From positions 1 through 64,000 of the forward strand of contig NZ_BDBZ01000016.1 of the NCBI RefSeq assembly GCF_001613245.1: a stretch of 64,000 nucleotides of DNA, in the 5' to 3' direction. Under the pieces are notes generated by a model. The model was not told where the DNA came from. It searched no databases and saw nothing but the letters and a program-made list of their open reading frames with translations. The DNA comes from Nocardia speluncae NBRC 108251. GTDB taxonomy: Bacteria > Actinomycetota > Actinomycetes > Mycobacteriales > Mycobacteriaceae. Below, in pieces: positions 45,080 through 54,437 of this stretch. A program made the position numbers and the translations under genes. Every line of letters begins with the position of its first letter. Within the stretch, counting starts at the first letter, position 1.

Positions 45080-45994
45080 ATGGGGCGGGTCAACCGCAGG
45101 AAAACGGTACAGGGCGCGAAAACACTGGTCACGGGTGCCGCCAGCGGTATCGGGAAGGCGACCGCGCTGGCGGCTGCGTCCCGTGGTGCGCAGCTGGTGC
45201 TCACCGATATCGATGCCGACGGGCTGGCCGCCACGGCCGGCGAGATCGAGCGTGCCGGTGGAACCGTACTCATTTCGCGGGCGCTCGATATCGCCGACTA
45301 CGAGGCCGTCGCCGAGTTCTCCGCCGCCGTGCACGAGAGCTTCGGCAGCCTGGACGTGGTGATGAATGTGGCCGGGACCTCCGTTTGGGGGACCGTCGAC
45401 AGTCTGGAGATCCGGCATTGGCGCCGGATGATCGATATCAATCTGCTCGGTCCGATCAATGTCATCGAACGTTTTGTTCCGCCGATGGTGCGGTCGGGAC
45501 AGCCAGGGGCGCTGGTGAATGTCTCCTCGGCGGCGGGGCTGCTCGCCCTGCCGTGGCATGCCGCCTACAGCGCGAGCAAGTACGGCCTGCGGGGTTTGTC
45601 GGAGGTGCTGCGATTCGAGCTCGCCGAGCACGGGATCACGGTGCATCTGGTGACACCGGGCGCGGTGGCGACGCCGCTGGTGCGGTCCTTCGACCTGGTC
45701 GGTGTGGATAAGGAGAATCCGCGGGTGCAGCGGGTGACCTCGCTGTTCACTCGGCACGCCGTCCCACCGGAGAAGGTCGCCGCGGCGATCCTGAAGGGGA
45801 TCGAACGCAACCGCTTCCTGGTGTACAGCTCCTTCGATATCCGCTTCGGCTACTGGTGGAAGCGGAAATTCGCTTTCCCCTACGAACTGCTGATGCGGCA
45901 GGCCAACCAGCAGTTCAGCACGCTGAAACAGTCGGTGAATCGGGATCGGGCGGCAGCGAGCACATCGAATCCGGACTCTCCGGCAGCGCACTGA
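45080..45994 (+). CDS. Short-chain dehydrogenase/reductase
   Basis: 304 residues from ATG 45080; the open frame extends far upstream only as a shadow of the VirB6-like gene. Classical SDR features: cofactor loop [10 protein letters not shown] near 20, LTDIDADGL (Asp after beta-2 favours NAD(H)), MNVAG, the Ser in VNVSSAAG, and catalytic Y-x3-K in YSASKYG. The C-terminal extension ([22 protein letters not shown]) resembles mycobacterial membrane-associated SDRs. Substrate unknown. Its last 80 bases overlap the convergent soxR gene. Confidence 0.9.
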   Translation: MGRVNRRKTVQGAKTLVTGAASGIGKATALAAASRGAQLVLTDIDADGLAATAGEIERAGGTVLISRALDIADYEAVAEFSAAVHESFGSLDVVMNVAGTSVWGTVDSLEIRHWRRMIDINLLGPINVIERFVPPMVRSGQPGALVNVSSAAGLLALPWHAAYSASKYGLRGLSEVLRFELAEHGITVHLVTPGAVATPLVRSFDLVGVDKENPRVQRVTSLFTRHAVPPEKVAAAILKGIERNRFLVYSSFDIRFGYWWKRKFAFPYELLMRQANQQFSTLKQSVNRDRAAASTSNPDSPAAH

Positions 45995-46493
45995 GTGGGT
46001 CGCCGGGGTCGTCGCACAGACCGGGCTCCGAACAGTTCAGGTGAACGTCGAGGACGCGGGCGCCGGGGCCTTCGGCGCCGAGCCGGTCGTATTCGTTGAC
46101 CAGTTTGCAGCTCCCCAGCGACAGGCAGCCGCAGCCGATGCATCCGGTGAGGTTGTCCCGTAACCGGACCAGCTGAGTTATCCGCTCGTCCAGATCGGCC
46201 TGCCAGGTGGTGGACAGGGTTTCCCAATCGCGCCGGGTGGGGGTGCGACCCTCCGGCAAACGATCCAGCGCATCCCGGATTTCGCTCAGTGGGATACCGA
46301 CCCGCTGGGAGATCCGGATGAAGGCCACCCGGCGCAAGGTCTCCCGGGTGTAGCGGCGTTGATTACCGCTGGTCCGGCGGCTGTAGATGAGTCCTTCGCG
46401 TTCGTAGAAGTGCAACGCGGACACCGCGACTCCGCTACGCTCGGAGAGCTGACCCGGGGTCAGCTCCTTGGTTTTCCAATCCGCTGTCGGCAT
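45915..46493 (-). CDS. soxR: Redox-sensing MerR-family regulator SoxR
   Basis: 192 residues from ATG 46493, with GGAGGAGGG directly upstream. MerR winged helix ([35 protein letters not shown]), dimer helix, and the [2Fe-2S] cluster motif C118-x2-C121-x-C123-x5-C129. SoxR in actinobacteria responds to redox-active compounds. The C-terminus runs about 30 residues beyond the usual SoxR end, is Pro/Ser rich and has extra Cys; it is encoded where the gene overlaps the convergent SDR gene by 80 bases. Confidence 0.93.
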   Translation of the reverse strand: MPTADWKTKELTPGQLSERSGVAVSALHFYEREGLIYSRRTSGNQRRYTRETLRRVAFIRISQRVGIPLSEIRDALDRLPEGRTPTRRDWETLSTTWQADLDERITQLVRLRDNLTGCIGCGCLSLGSCKLVNEYDRLGAEGPGARVLDVHLNCSEPGLCDDPGDPLSALPESPDSMCSLPPDPDSPTVSAC

Positions 46494-46510
46494 CCGCCCT
46501 CCTCCATTAT

Positions 46511-46528
46511 CCTCAACCATACTTCAGG
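46511..46528 (-). promoter_or_regulatory. Possible SoxR operator
   Basis: CCTCAA (46511-46516) and TTCAGG (46523-46528) form an 18-bp imperfect palindrome resembling the SoxR box CCTCAAG-N4-CTTGAGG as I remember it, with one mismatched position per arm. It lies just upstream of soxR and between it and arcA. Confidence 0.42.
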
Positions 46529-46624
46529 GTTGCTGGCGTTGTGGGCCGAATTCAGGGCAAATATGCCGCGAACCCGGCGGCCGTGAGTATGCCATCGAGC
46601 CGCCGCGCGCATTACTGTCGGGAC

Positions 46625-47884
46625 ATGGGATCAGATGCCGCATCCGATACCCGGCAACGGGACACCGGCCACCCGGCCCCCACCCACGGGGTGACCAGCG
46701 AAGTCGGCAACCTGCGCGCGGTACTGCTGCACCGGCCCGGCGACGAGCTGCGCCGGCTCACCCCGCGCAACAACGACCAGCTGCTTTTCGACGCCATCCC
46801 CTGGGTGGAACGGGCCCAGCAGGAACACGACACCTTCGCCGAGGTCCTGCGCGACCGCGGGGTCGAGGTACTGCTGCTCGCCGACCTGCTCGCCGAAACC
46901 CTCGCGGTGAGCGGCGCCGCCCGTATCCAGGGCATCTCCGCGGCCGTACACGCACGCCGCCTCGGCCATACCCTCGCCGCCGAACTGGCCGCCCAGCTGC
47001 GCGCCATCTCCGCACCCGATCTCGCCCGAATCCTCATGGCGGGGATGACCTTCGACGAACTGCCCTTCGCCGCCGACGACACCTCCCTCGTCCGCCGCAT
47101 GCACCACGGCGGCGATTTCGTCATCGACCCCCTGCCGAATCTCCTGTTCACCCGCGACTCTTCGTTCTGGGTCGGGCCCAAGGTCGCGATCACCGCACTG
47201 GCGTTGCCCGCCCGCGCGCGAGAAACCTCGCTGACCGATCTGATCTACGCGTTCCACCCGAGATTCCTCGGGGTCCGGCGGGCCTACGAATCGCATACCG
47301 CGCCCATCGAAGGCGGTGATGTGCTGCTGCTGGCCCCCGGGGTCGTGGCCGTTGGCGTCGGCGAGCGCACCACCCCGGCCGGTGCGGAAGCCCTGGCGCG
47401 CAGCCTGTTCGACGACGGTCTCGCGCACACCGTCCTGGTGGTGCCGATCGCGCAGAACCGCGCCACCATGCACCTCGACACCGTGTGCACCATGGTCGAT
47501 ACGGACGCGGTCGTGATGTATCCGGGCGTGCGCGAAACCCTCACCGCGTACACGATCCGCCGCACCGGCGATACCGACAGCTGTGTGGTCACCGGCCCCG
47601 ACCCGTTCCTGCCCGCTGCCGCCGCAGCGATGGGAATCGGCAAACTACGGGTCATCGATACCGGAACGGACGGGGTCACCGCCGAACGCGAACAGTGGGA
47701 CGACGGAAACAACACGCTTGCCCTGGGCCCCGGCGTGGTGGTCGCCTACGAACGCAACGAGATGACCAATGCCCGGCTCGAGGATTCGGGTATCGAGGTG
47801 CTGCGCATACCCGGCTCGGAGTTGGGCTCGGGACGTGGCGGCCCACGCTGCCTTTCCTGCCCACTTGCCCGGGATAGCGTATGA
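46625..47884 (+). CDS. arcA: Arginine deiminase
   Basis: 419 residues from ATG 46625. Hydrolyses arginine to citrulline and ammonia. Guanidino-modifying fold with [15 protein letters not shown] at the N-terminus, [13 protein letters not shown] (substrate Asp/Arg), IEGGDVLLL, the catalytic His in [13 protein letters not shown], and the nucleophile Cys at about 409 in [10 protein letters not shown]. Length is normal for actinobacterial ADI. No ornithine carbamoyltransferase or carbamate kinase gene is adjacent, so it is not in a full arc operon. It is divergent from soxR. Confidence 0.94.
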   Translation: MGSDAASDTRQRDTGHPAPTHGVTSEVGNLRAVLLHRPGDELRRLTPRNNDQLLFDAIPWVERAQQEHDTFAEVLRDRGVEVLLLADLLAETLAVSGAARIQGISAAVHARRLGHTLAAELAAQLRAISAPDLARILMAGMTFDELPFAADDTSLVRRMHHGGDFVIDPLPNLLFTRDSSFWVGPKVAITALALPARARETSLTDLIYAFHPRFLGVRRAYESHTAPIEGGDVLLLAPGVVAVGVGERTTPAGAEALARSLFDDGLAHTVLVVPIAQNRATMHLDTVCTMVDTDAVVMYPGVRETLTAYTIRRTGDTDSCVVTGPDPFLPAAAAAMGIGKLRVIDTGTDGVTAEREQWDDGNNTLALGPGVVVAYERNEMTNARLEDSGIEVLRIPGSELGSGRGGPRCLSCPLARDSV

Positions 47885-47914
47885 AAAGCCGCCGGATGCG
47901 GTAAGAACGGACCC

Positions 47915-48274
47915 ATGTTCGAGATGACGGTGTCGCACGATTCGGGCGTCCCACCCTACGAACAACTACGTCTGGCCGTGATCGCCCGCGTGCGGGCGGG
48001 TGAACTCATCGCGGGAACCAAGATTCCGACGGTGCGCGCGCTCGCGGCGCAACTGGGGCTGGCGCCCAATACGGTGGCCCGGGCCTACCGGGAACTGGAA
48101 CAGGACGGGGTTCTGGAAACCCGCGGCCGGCTGGGCACCTTCATCGCCTCTTCCGGTGACCCCACCGCCGACGCCGCCGGCCGGGCCGCCGCCGAATACG
48201 TAGCGACGATCCGCCGGCTCGGCCTCGACGGCACAGCCGCCCTCCACTACGTGAAAACCGCCCTCACCGCTTGA
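47915..48274 (+). CDS. GntR-family regulator, YtrA type
   Basis: 119 residues. N-terminal GntR winged helix (GVPPYEQLRLAVIARVRAGELIAGTKIPTVRALAAQLGLAPNTVARAY in several blocks) followed by a short two-helix dimerisation region (about 80-119) instead of a large ligand domain, as in the YtrA subfamily. YtrA regulators often control ABC transporters next to them; none is present. ATG 47915 or 47924 may be the start. It follows arcA by 30 bases and could be co-transcribed. Confidence 0.88.
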   Translation: MFEMTVSHDSGVPPYEQLRLAVIARVRAGELIAGTKIPTVRALAAQLGLAPNTVARAYRELEQDGVLETRGRLGTFIASSGDPTADAAGRAAAEYVATIRRLGLDGTAALHYVKTALTA

Positions 48275-48287
48275 CCGGGCACCTATC

Positions 48288-49913
48288 TCATCGCCAACTG
48301 GGTAGCCAGAGGTGGTCCTGCCAGTTGCCGGTCGTGATGGGCAGGGCCGTCAGGATCGGCCACAACCAGATGAAATTCGCGATCACCAGGGCGAGATACA
48401 GGCATATCGCGAGTAGCCCCAGACTGTGCCGTTCGCTGGGTTCGGGCGGGAGGAAGGGGGCGATGCCGCCCGGCTCCCGGGCGGCAGCTCGCCGTGCGGT
48501 GCCCAAGACGTCGCCGAAAACCAGTGCCACCGCCATCACCAGGAACGGGGCCAGCGCGACCGCATAGAAGTAGTACATCTGCCGGTCCAGCGTCAGGAAC
48601 CAGGGCAGCAGCGCCGCGCCGTATCCGGTGAGTACGGCCGCGTAGCGCCAGTCGCGGCGCACCACCCAGCGCCACAGCCCCCAGGCCAGCACCGGCAGCG
48701 AGACCCACCACAACGCCGGGGTGCCGATCAGCATGACCGCTTTCACGCATTCGCTCTGCCCGCAGCCGGTGACCCCGTCGTCGGCGTAGTAGTAGAGCAT
48801 CGGGCGCAAGCCCATCGGCCACGTCCACGGTTTGGATTCCCACGGGTGATGGTTGCCCGCCGAGTTGGTGAGTTCGGAATGGAAGCCGAGGGTGCGGGAG
48901 TGGAAGTACCACAGTGAACGCAGGGCGTCGGGGAACAGTTGCGACCAGAAACCACCCGTGCCGATACCGTCCTCGGGAGCCGACGGGTTACCGGCCATAT
49001 AGCGGTAGACCGCGGTTTCCTCGCGGAACCAGGCGGCGTAACCGGCCAGGTAGACGCCCAGCGGTATCACTACCAGCGCGTACAGCGCCGGACCGATATC
49101 GCGGATCGCGGTGCCGAACAGTGGTTTGCGCACGCCGTAGGCGCGACGCGCGGACAGGTCGAACAGCACACTCATCAGGCCGAATGCCGCGATGAAGTAC
49201 AAGCCCGACCATTTGGTCCCGCACGCGAGCCCGAGCAGGACCCCGGCGCCGAAACGCCACCAGCGCACACCCAGCCGCGGACCCCACGGAGTCTGCGCGA
49301 TCCGGCCCTCGGCGTCGGCGCGGGCCAGGCGCGCCCGGACCTGGTCGCGGTCGACGATCAGGCAGCCGAAGGCGGCGGTGACGAAGAGGGTGATGAAGAT
49401 GTCGAGCATGCCGATGCGCGACGAGACGAAACTGGCCCCGTCCGCGATCAACAGGATTCCGGCGAACGCGCCGAGCAGGGTGGAACGTGTCATCCGCCGG
49501 ACGATCCGGATCACCAGCAGCACCAGCAGGGTCCCGGCGACCGCCGCGGTGAACCGCCATCCCCAGCCGTTGTAACCGAACAATGCTTCACCGAGCGCGA
49601 TCATCTGCTTACCCACCGGTGGATGCACCACCAGGCCGTAACCAGGGTTGTCCTCGATACCGCCGGTCAGGATCTGCCACCCCTGTGGTGCATAGTGCTT
49701 CTCGTCGAAAACCGGGGTGCCCGCGTCGGTGGGGTAGCTGAGCATGGTGAACCGCGTAACGGCCGCGATCGCCGTCAGGAACAGGCTGACCACCCAGCCG
49801 CGCACGGTATCGGTGGGACCGAAATCCGGTGCGGGCCGCAGCGGTGCCGGGCTCGACCAGGTACGCGGCGGCCGCCAGGACGCGCTCGGGCGCGAGTCGG
49901 TCAGCTGATTCAC
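48288..49913 (-). CDS. pmt: Protein O-mannosyltransferase (PMT family, Rv1002c-like)
   Basis: 541 residues from GTG 49913; the open frame upstream of it is not credible. GT39 enzyme that transfers mannose from polyprenyl-phosphomannose to secreted proteins during Sec export. A hydrophilic N-terminus, then about 10-11 membrane segments. The catalytic Asp-Glu pair is in PVFDEKHYAPQG in the first extracytoplasmic loop, and the family blocks NPGYGLVVHPPVGK, LACGTKWSGLYF and SAGNHHPWESKPW are present. Divergent to rsmI, exactly as Rv1002c is to Rv1003. Confidence 0.94.
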   Translation of the reverse strand: MNQLTDSRPSASWRPPRTWSSPAPLRPAPDFGPTDTVRGWVVSLFLTAIAAVTRFTMLSYPTDAGTPVFDEKHYAPQGWQILTGGIEDNPGYGLVVHPPVGKQMIALGEALFGYNGWGWRFTAAVAGTLLVLLVIRIVRRMTRSTLLGAFAGILLIADGASFVSSRIGMLDIFITLFVTAAFGCLIVDRDQVRARLARADAEGRIAQTPWGPRLGVRWWRFGAGVLLGLACGTKWSGLYFIAAFGLMSVLFDLSARRAYGVRKPLFGTAIRDIGPALYALVVIPLGVYLAGYAAWFREETAVYRYMAGNPSAPEDGIGTGGFWSQLFPDALRSLWYFHSRTLGFHSELTNSAGNHHPWESKPWTWPMGLRPMLYYYADDGVTGCGQSECVKAVMLIGTPALWWVSLPVLAWGLWRWVVRRDWRYAAVLTGYGAALLPWFLTLDRQMYYFYAVALAPFLVMAVALVFGDVLGTARRAAAREPGGIAPFLPPEPSERHSLGLLAICLYLALVIANFIWLWPILTALPITTGNWQDHLWLPSWR

Positions 49914-50217
49914 GGCCCCGAGTCTATGGGGGCGCCTGGCGCACGACGCCACATGCCCGAACCGGTCGCTACCGAACACCTGAACGCGCGGGCCTATCGG
50001 CTGCCGCCGATCCGGAGGTGCCGGGCGGCGGCAGCGTAACTCGCACCACTCACCTGATACGTTCCAGGCTGCGCCGGAACAGGCCCGGTGGCCTCGTCGA
50101 CGCATACCGCTGCTGAGCCGAGCGAGGCCCGCAACGGTTCCGGATCGAGGGGTGGCCGGCGCGTTCAGCAAAATGAATACAGCAGGCCTGGAATTCTCCG
50201 GGCCGGGTAGGAGTGTG
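49914..50217. other. Divergent promoter region between pmt and rsmI
   Basis: 304 bases. In-frame ATGs for rsmI exist at 50152 and 50173 but lack ribosome sites and would add residues absent from homologues. No other gene or clear structure seen. Confidence 0.5.
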
Positions 50218-51063
50218 GTGACAACGGGCGGACTGGTTCTGGCGGCGACACCGCTGGGGCAGATCGGGGATGCCTCCGCGCGATTGCGGGAAGCGCTGGG
50301 GTCTGCCGATATCGTCGCGGCGGAGGACACCAGGCGCACCCGGTCGCTGGCGGATGCGCTGGGTGTGGAGATCCGGGGCCGGGTGGTCAGTTTCTACGAC
50401 CACGTGGAGTCGGCGAAGGTTCCCGTGCTGCTGGAGGAGATCGCCGCCGGCCGGACCGTCCTGCTGGTGACCGATGCCGGGATGCCGTCGGTGAGCGATC
50501 CGGGGTATCGGCTGGTGGCCGCCTGCGCCGAACGGGAGCTTCCGGTGACCTGCCTCCCGGGTCCTTCGGCGGTGACGACGGCGCTCGCACTGTCCGCGTT
50601 GCCGGTGGACCGGTTCTGTTTCGACGGGTTCGCACCGCGTAAATCGGGTCGGCGCAAGGAATGGCTGGGCACCCTGGTCTCGGAGCGGCGGGCCTGCGTG
50701 TTCTTCGAGGCCCCGCACCGATTGGCCGACTGCCTGGCCGACGCTGTCGAGATCCTGGGCGGCGACCGCCGGGCCGCGGTGTGCCGGGAGCTCACCAAGA
50801 CCTACGAAGAGGTCGTGCGTGGCACGCTGACCGAGCTCGCGCAATGGGCGGCCGAGGGTGTGCGCGGGGAGATCACGGTGGTCCTCGAGGGCGCGAGCGC
50901 GACCGTCGCCGAACCGGAGGACCTGGTCGCGCAGGTCGAGGAACGCGCCGCTGCGGGGCTGCGACTCAAGGATGCCAGCGCGGAGATCGCCGAAATCGCC
51001 GGAGTCTCGCGCCGCGAACTCTACGACGCTGTCCTGGCTGCCCGTCGCGCCGCCGTCGAGTGA
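50218..51063 (+). CDS. rsmI: 16S rRNA (cytidine-1402 2'-O)-methyltransferase
   Basis: 281 residues from GTG 50218 (after GTAGGAG). Tetrapyrrole-methylase fold, SAM-dependent: GLVLAATPLGQIGDASARL, AAEDTRRTRSL, VTDAGMPSVSDPGYRLV (SAM loop), LPGPSAVTTALALS, FFEAPHRL, CRELTKTYEEVVRGTL. RsmI methylates the ribosome decoding centre. Same position as Rv1003 in M. tuberculosis. GTG 50215 is a close alternative start. Confidence 0.94.
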   Translation: MTTGGLVLAATPLGQIGDASARLREALGSADIVAAEDTRRTRSLADALGVEIRGRVVSFYDHVESAKVPVLLEEIAAGRTVLLVTDAGMPSVSDPGYRLVAACAERELPVTCLPGPSAVTTALALSALPVDRFCFDGFAPRKSGRRKEWLGTLVSERRACVFFEAPHRLADCLADAVEILGGDRRAAVCRELTKTYEEVVRGTLTELAQWAAEGVRGEITVVLEGASATVAEPEDLVAQVEERAAAGLRLKDASAEIAEIAGVSRRELYDAVLAARRAAVE

Positions 51064-51070
51064 AGCGCCC

Positions 51071-51090
51071 GGTGTCCGGCGCCTGACACC
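51071..51090. terminator. Possible convergent terminator between rsmI and metG
   Basis: GGTGTCCGGC/GCCTGACACC is a 20-bp near-perfect palindrome (one mismatch) 7 bases after the rsmI stop, in the space between the convergent genes. Confidence 0.45.
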
Positions 51091-51148
51091 GCGACGGCTC
51101 CGGATTCGGTCGGTCGAGGCTCGGAAGGCTACCGGGCGGCCTCGGAGA

Positions 51149-52714
51149 TCACTCGTCGGTTTTGGGCTCCACGTAGCGCGGGAACACCGGTTCCGGTGCG
51201 GGCAGAGGGACACCCGGGGCCAGCGGTGTGGCGATATCGGTGAAATCGCGGCCCGGCTGGGCGAGTAGGTCCAAGATCTTGGCCGACGAACCCGGCATGG
51301 CCGGCTGAGTGAGGATCGCCACGACCCGGATCACCTCGAGGGTGACGTAGAGGACGGTCGCCATTCGGGCGAGGTCTTCCTCGGTACCGGATTTACGCAG
51401 TGTCCAGGGCGCCTGGGCGGTGAAATAGCGGTTGGTTTCGCCGAGAGTGAGCCAGATCTGTTCCAGCGCCAGGTGCATCTGCTGGACGTCGAACTCGGCC
51501 CGGCAGCGTTGCAGCAGGCCGTTCGCGCGGTCGAGCAGGGCGCGGTCGTCGGCGGTGAACTCACTCGGGGTGGGTATCGCCGCGCCACAGTTCTTGGCGA
51601 CCATGGTCAGGCTGCGCTGCACCAGGTTGCCGAACTCGTTGGCCAGGTCGGCGTTGATCCGGGAAACGATCGCGTCGTGGCTGTAGCTGCCGTCCTGACC
51701 GTAGGAGATTTCGCGCAGCAGGAAGAAACGGACGGCGTCGAGGCCGTAGGTGTCGACCAGTTCCAGCGGGTCGACCACATTGCCGACCGACTTCGACATT
51801 TTCTCGCCCTTGTTGTACAGGAACCCGTGCACGAATACGCGCTTCGGCAGGTCGACACCGGCCGACATCAGGAAGGCAGGCCAGTACACGGTGTGGAACC
51901 GGGTGATGTCCTTGCCGATGATGTGCACATCGGCCGGCCAGAACTTGCCGAATGCCGCGGAATCGGTTTCCGGGAAGCCGACACCGGTGAGGTAGTTGGT
52001 GAGCGCGTCCACCCATACGTACATGACGTGGTCGGGGTGGCCGGGCACCGGAACACCCCAGTCGAAGGTGGTCCGGGAGATCGACAGATCCTTGAGACCG
52101 GCTTTGACGTAGCTGACGATCTCGTTACGCCGGGTCGCGGGGGCGATGAATTCCGGATGCTCGTCGTAGAGCGCGAGCAGTTTGTCCTGGTAGGCCGAGA
52201 GCCGGAAGAAGAAATTGGATTCCTCGGTCCAGGTCACCGGGGTGTTGGTTTCGGTGGAGATGCGGCTGCCGTCGTCGAGCAGCGTGGTCTCCTCCTCGGT
52301 GTAGAACGCCTCGTCGCGCACCGAGTACCAGCCGGAGTAGTTGTCCAGGTAGATATCGCCGTTGTCGAGCATCCGCTGCCAGATCGCGATACTGGCGCGC
52401 CGGTGGTCGGCGTCGGTGGTGCGGATGAACCGGTCGAAGGAGATATCGAGCGATTTGTCCATCCGCTCGAACACATCGGAGTTACGTGCGGCCAGCTCTT
52501 CTACCGCGACGTTCTCCGCGGCGGCGGTCTGCTGCATCTTCTGGCCGTGCTCATCGGTTCCGGTCAGGAAGAACACGTCGTACCCGTCGAGCCGCTTGAA
52601 CCGGGCGAGCGCATCGGTGGAGATGTACTCGTAGGCATGCCCGATATGCGGCGCACCGTTCGGGTACGCGATGGCCGTGGTGATATAGAAGGCGGGGCGG
52701 TCGACTGCGCTCAT
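51149..52714 (-). CDS. metG: Methionyl-tRNA synthetase
   Basis: 521 residues, class I synthetase. ATP-binding HIGH at 23-26 ([11 protein letters not shown]) and KMSKS ([11 protein letters not shown]) just past residue 300; [10 protein letters not shown] is also typical. The Rossmann core and anticodon-binding helical domain are complete; like mycobacterial MetS it lacks the C-terminal tRNA-binding extension and zinc knuckle cysteines of larger forms. Divergent to tatD. Confidence 0.96.
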   Translation of the reverse strand: MSAVDRPAFYITTAIAYPNGAPHIGHAYEYISTDALARFKRLDGYDVFFLTGTDEHGQKMQQTAAAENVAVEELAARNSDVFERMDKSLDISFDRFIRTTDADHRRASIAIWQRMLDNGDIYLDNYSGWYSVRDEAFYTEEETTLLDDGSRISTETNTPVTWTEESNFFFRLSAYQDKLLALYDEHPEFIAPATRRNEIVSYVKAGLKDLSISRTTFDWGVPVPGHPDHVMYVWVDALTNYLTGVGFPETDSAAFGKFWPADVHIIGKDITRFHTVYWPAFLMSAGVDLPKRVFVHGFLYNKGEKMSKSVGNVVDPLELVDTYGLDAVRFFLLREISYGQDGSYSHDAIVSRINADLANEFGNLVQRSLTMVAKNCGAAIPTPSEFTADDRALLDRANGLLQRCRAEFDVQQMHLALEQIWLTLGETNRYFTAQAPWTLRKSGTEEDLARMATVLYVTLEVIRVVAILTQPAMPGSSAKILDLLAQPGRDFTDIATPLAPGVPLPAPEPVFPRYVEPKTDE

Positions 52715-52923
52715 GGTGCCTTGATTCCATCATGAAGACGGGCGCGAACCCGACTCGACTGCGTGTTCATGGCATCAGAGGTTACTGGGACGGCTCCGTG
52801 GGCAGGAATCGGATTCTTTCGCGCGCGCTCTACTGTGTGGGTCGTGCCTCTTCGTGATTTCCTGCGAAAGCCCCGTCCCGCCGTGGACCGGGTCCGCGTG
52901 TTCGGTCGGCAGGCGGCGCTCCG

Positions 52924-53757
52924 ATGAGCGCCCGGCGTCCCGCCCCGCCGCTGCCCGAACCGCTGGCGCCGCTGGTGGATGCCCATACCCATCTCGACGC
53001 CTGCGGGGCAGGCGATGCGGCCTCGGTCGCGGAGATGGTCGATCGGGCGGCCGGTGTGGGGGTCGGCCGGGTGGTGACCGTCGCCGACGATCTGGCCGCT
53101 GCCCGCTGGGCAGTGGATGCCGCGCACTGGGACGACCGGGTGTATGCGGCGGTCGCCTTGCATCCGACGCGGGCGAACGCGCTCGACGACGTGGCGCGCG
53201 CGGAGCTCGAGAAGCTGGCGGCCGATCCGCGGGTGGTGGCGGTCGGGGAGACCGGGCTCGACTACTACTGGCCGGGCAAACTGGACGGCTGCGCCGATAT
53301 CGAAACGCAGGTCGAGGGTTTCCGCTGGCATATCGACCTGGCCAAACGGATCGGTAAACCGCTGATGATCCACAACCGGGAAGCCGATCACGATCTGCTG
53401 ACCGTGCTGCTCGACGAAGGCGCCCCGGAGACGGTGATCTTCCACTGTTTCTCCTCGGACGCGAATATGGCGCTGTCCTGTGTGGCCGAGGGGTACATCC
53501 TGAGTTTCTCCGGGACCGCGAGTTTCAAGAACGCGCACGAACTACGCGAGGCAGTGAAAGTGGTGCCGGACGCCCAGTTGCTGGTCGAAACCGATGCGCC
53601 CTATCTGACTCCGCACCCGTACCGGGGTGCGCCGAACGAGCCGTATTGCCTGCCCTACACCGTGCGGGCAGTGGCGGAGTTGCGGGCGCAGGATCCGGTC
53701 GAACTGGCGGAGATCAGCACGGCGAACGCGCGCCGGGTATATGGACTCACTGCTTGA
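52924..53757 (+). CDS. tatD: TatD-family metal-dependent DNase
   Basis: 277 residues, TIM-barrel hydrolase. Metal ligands: H21-x-H23 (DAHTHLDAC), the Glu in GETGLDYYW, His in IHNREAD, His in FHCFSSD and Asp in ETDAPYL. TatD proteins are 3'-5' exonucleases involved in DNA repair. Same place as Rv1008. In mycobacteria it is followed by rpfB and ksgA; here a short ORF takes the rpfB position. Confidence 0.94.
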   Translation: MSARRPAPPLPEPLAPLVDAHTHLDACGAGDAASVAEMVDRAAGVGVGRVVTVADDLAAARWAVDAAHWDDRVYAAVALHPTRANALDDVARAELEKLAADPRVVAVGETGLDYYWPGKLDGCADIETQVEGFRWHIDLAKRIGKPLMIHNREADHDLLTVLLDEGAPETVIFHCFSSDANMALSCVAEGYILSFSGTASFKNAHELREAVKVVPDAQLLVETDAPYLTPHPYRGAPNEPYCLPYTVRAVAELRAQDPVELAEISTANARRVYGLTA

Positions 53758-53775
53758 AACAGCGATCGAACGAGT

Positions 53776-53791
53776 GGTGAGTTACGTCACA
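53776..53791. promoter_or_regulatory. CRP/GlxR-like site upstream of the rpfB-slot ORF
   Basis: GGTGA-GTTACG-TCACA matches TGTGA-N6-TCACA except for one base in the left arm. It is 118 bases before the 53909 start. rpf genes in mycobacteria and corynebacteria are known CRP/GlxR targets. Confidence 0.55.
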
Positions 53792-53908
53792 GTTTGTTCG
53801 GCGCCGTTTCGTCTAGCTGGGTCTGGGCCGACGGATATCACTACGGGACCCGTTGGCCGGTTCGTAGCAGTTGTCGGGACCGCCGACCTTCGTTATCGTC
53901 CCGTTACC

Positions 53909-54100
53909 GTGTCACCCTTTGCGAGGATCAACTCCTCACGCTCGCCCATGCTCTACGTGGCGATCGCCGCTGTACTGCTGACCCTGATCGTCGGCGCCGG
54001 TGCGGCCATTGCCACCCACAATTCCTCCGCCGACCGGGTGCATTCGGCCCCGGCCGGCCACTCCTACCAACTACCGGTGCATCACCCCGCACTCGTCTAG
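53909..54100 (+). pseudogene. Short membrane ORF in the rpfB slot, possible truncated rpfB
   Basis: 63 codons from GTG 53909 (VSPFARINSSRSPMLYVAIAA), one membrane segment (about 14-37), then a 26-residue tail ending LPVHHPALV and a TAG. It lies between tatD and ksgA where mycobacteria have rpfB, and its start resembles the membrane anchor that precedes the DUF348 repeats of RpfB. The DUF348, G5 and transglycosylase domains are missing: the ~340 bases to ksgA contain no open frame for them. Read as an eroded rpfB or a repurposed small membrane protein; an internal ATG at 53948 could be the real start. Confidence 0.5.
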
Positions 54101-54437
54101 CTGTACATACAGAGGCCGCTGACCGCCGAGCGGAGGACAGATCGCCCGACATCGATTCGGCGGTCATAACGTAATCACCAATGACCCGAATGGGTGGGGC
54201 CCGCCCGGTTCTGGAGCGACGGAGCGGGGGAGCGAAGCGGAGGAGCGCAGGAGTGAAGACCGGGGTTAATAGGGCCCCACCCTCGAGCCGCGGAGCGGCT
54301 CCGAAATTACAGCCCGCCCCCTTCGCGCCCTGCCCGTTCCCGAGCCCGATCTGATCGCGCTCTGCGAGACAGTCCGAGCAGGCTCCGGCCCGCAGTGCCG
54401 GAGGCGGCGCCGAAATCGCTGTTGGTAAGTTCGCCCG
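54101..54437. other. Intergenic region with dispersed repeat, between rpfB slot and ksgA
   Basis: 337 bases. The part 54215-54260 is purine-rich with GGAGCG-type units, and 54269-54315 is the second copy of the dispersed repeat. No gene seen; the region may mark the deletion that removed most of rpfB (inference). Confidence 0.5.
54269..54315 (-). repeat. Dispersed repeat, copy 2
   Basis: Reverse complement of 28727-28773 at 39 of 47 positions. It contains the hairpin GAGCCGC-GGA-GCGGCTC (54285-54301), which is degraded in the other copy. Confidence 0.65.

Noticed and set aside
51149..52714. Plus-strand frame of 420 codons opposite metG
   Set aside because: Antisense shadow; HIGH and KMSKS motifs establish metG on the minus strand.
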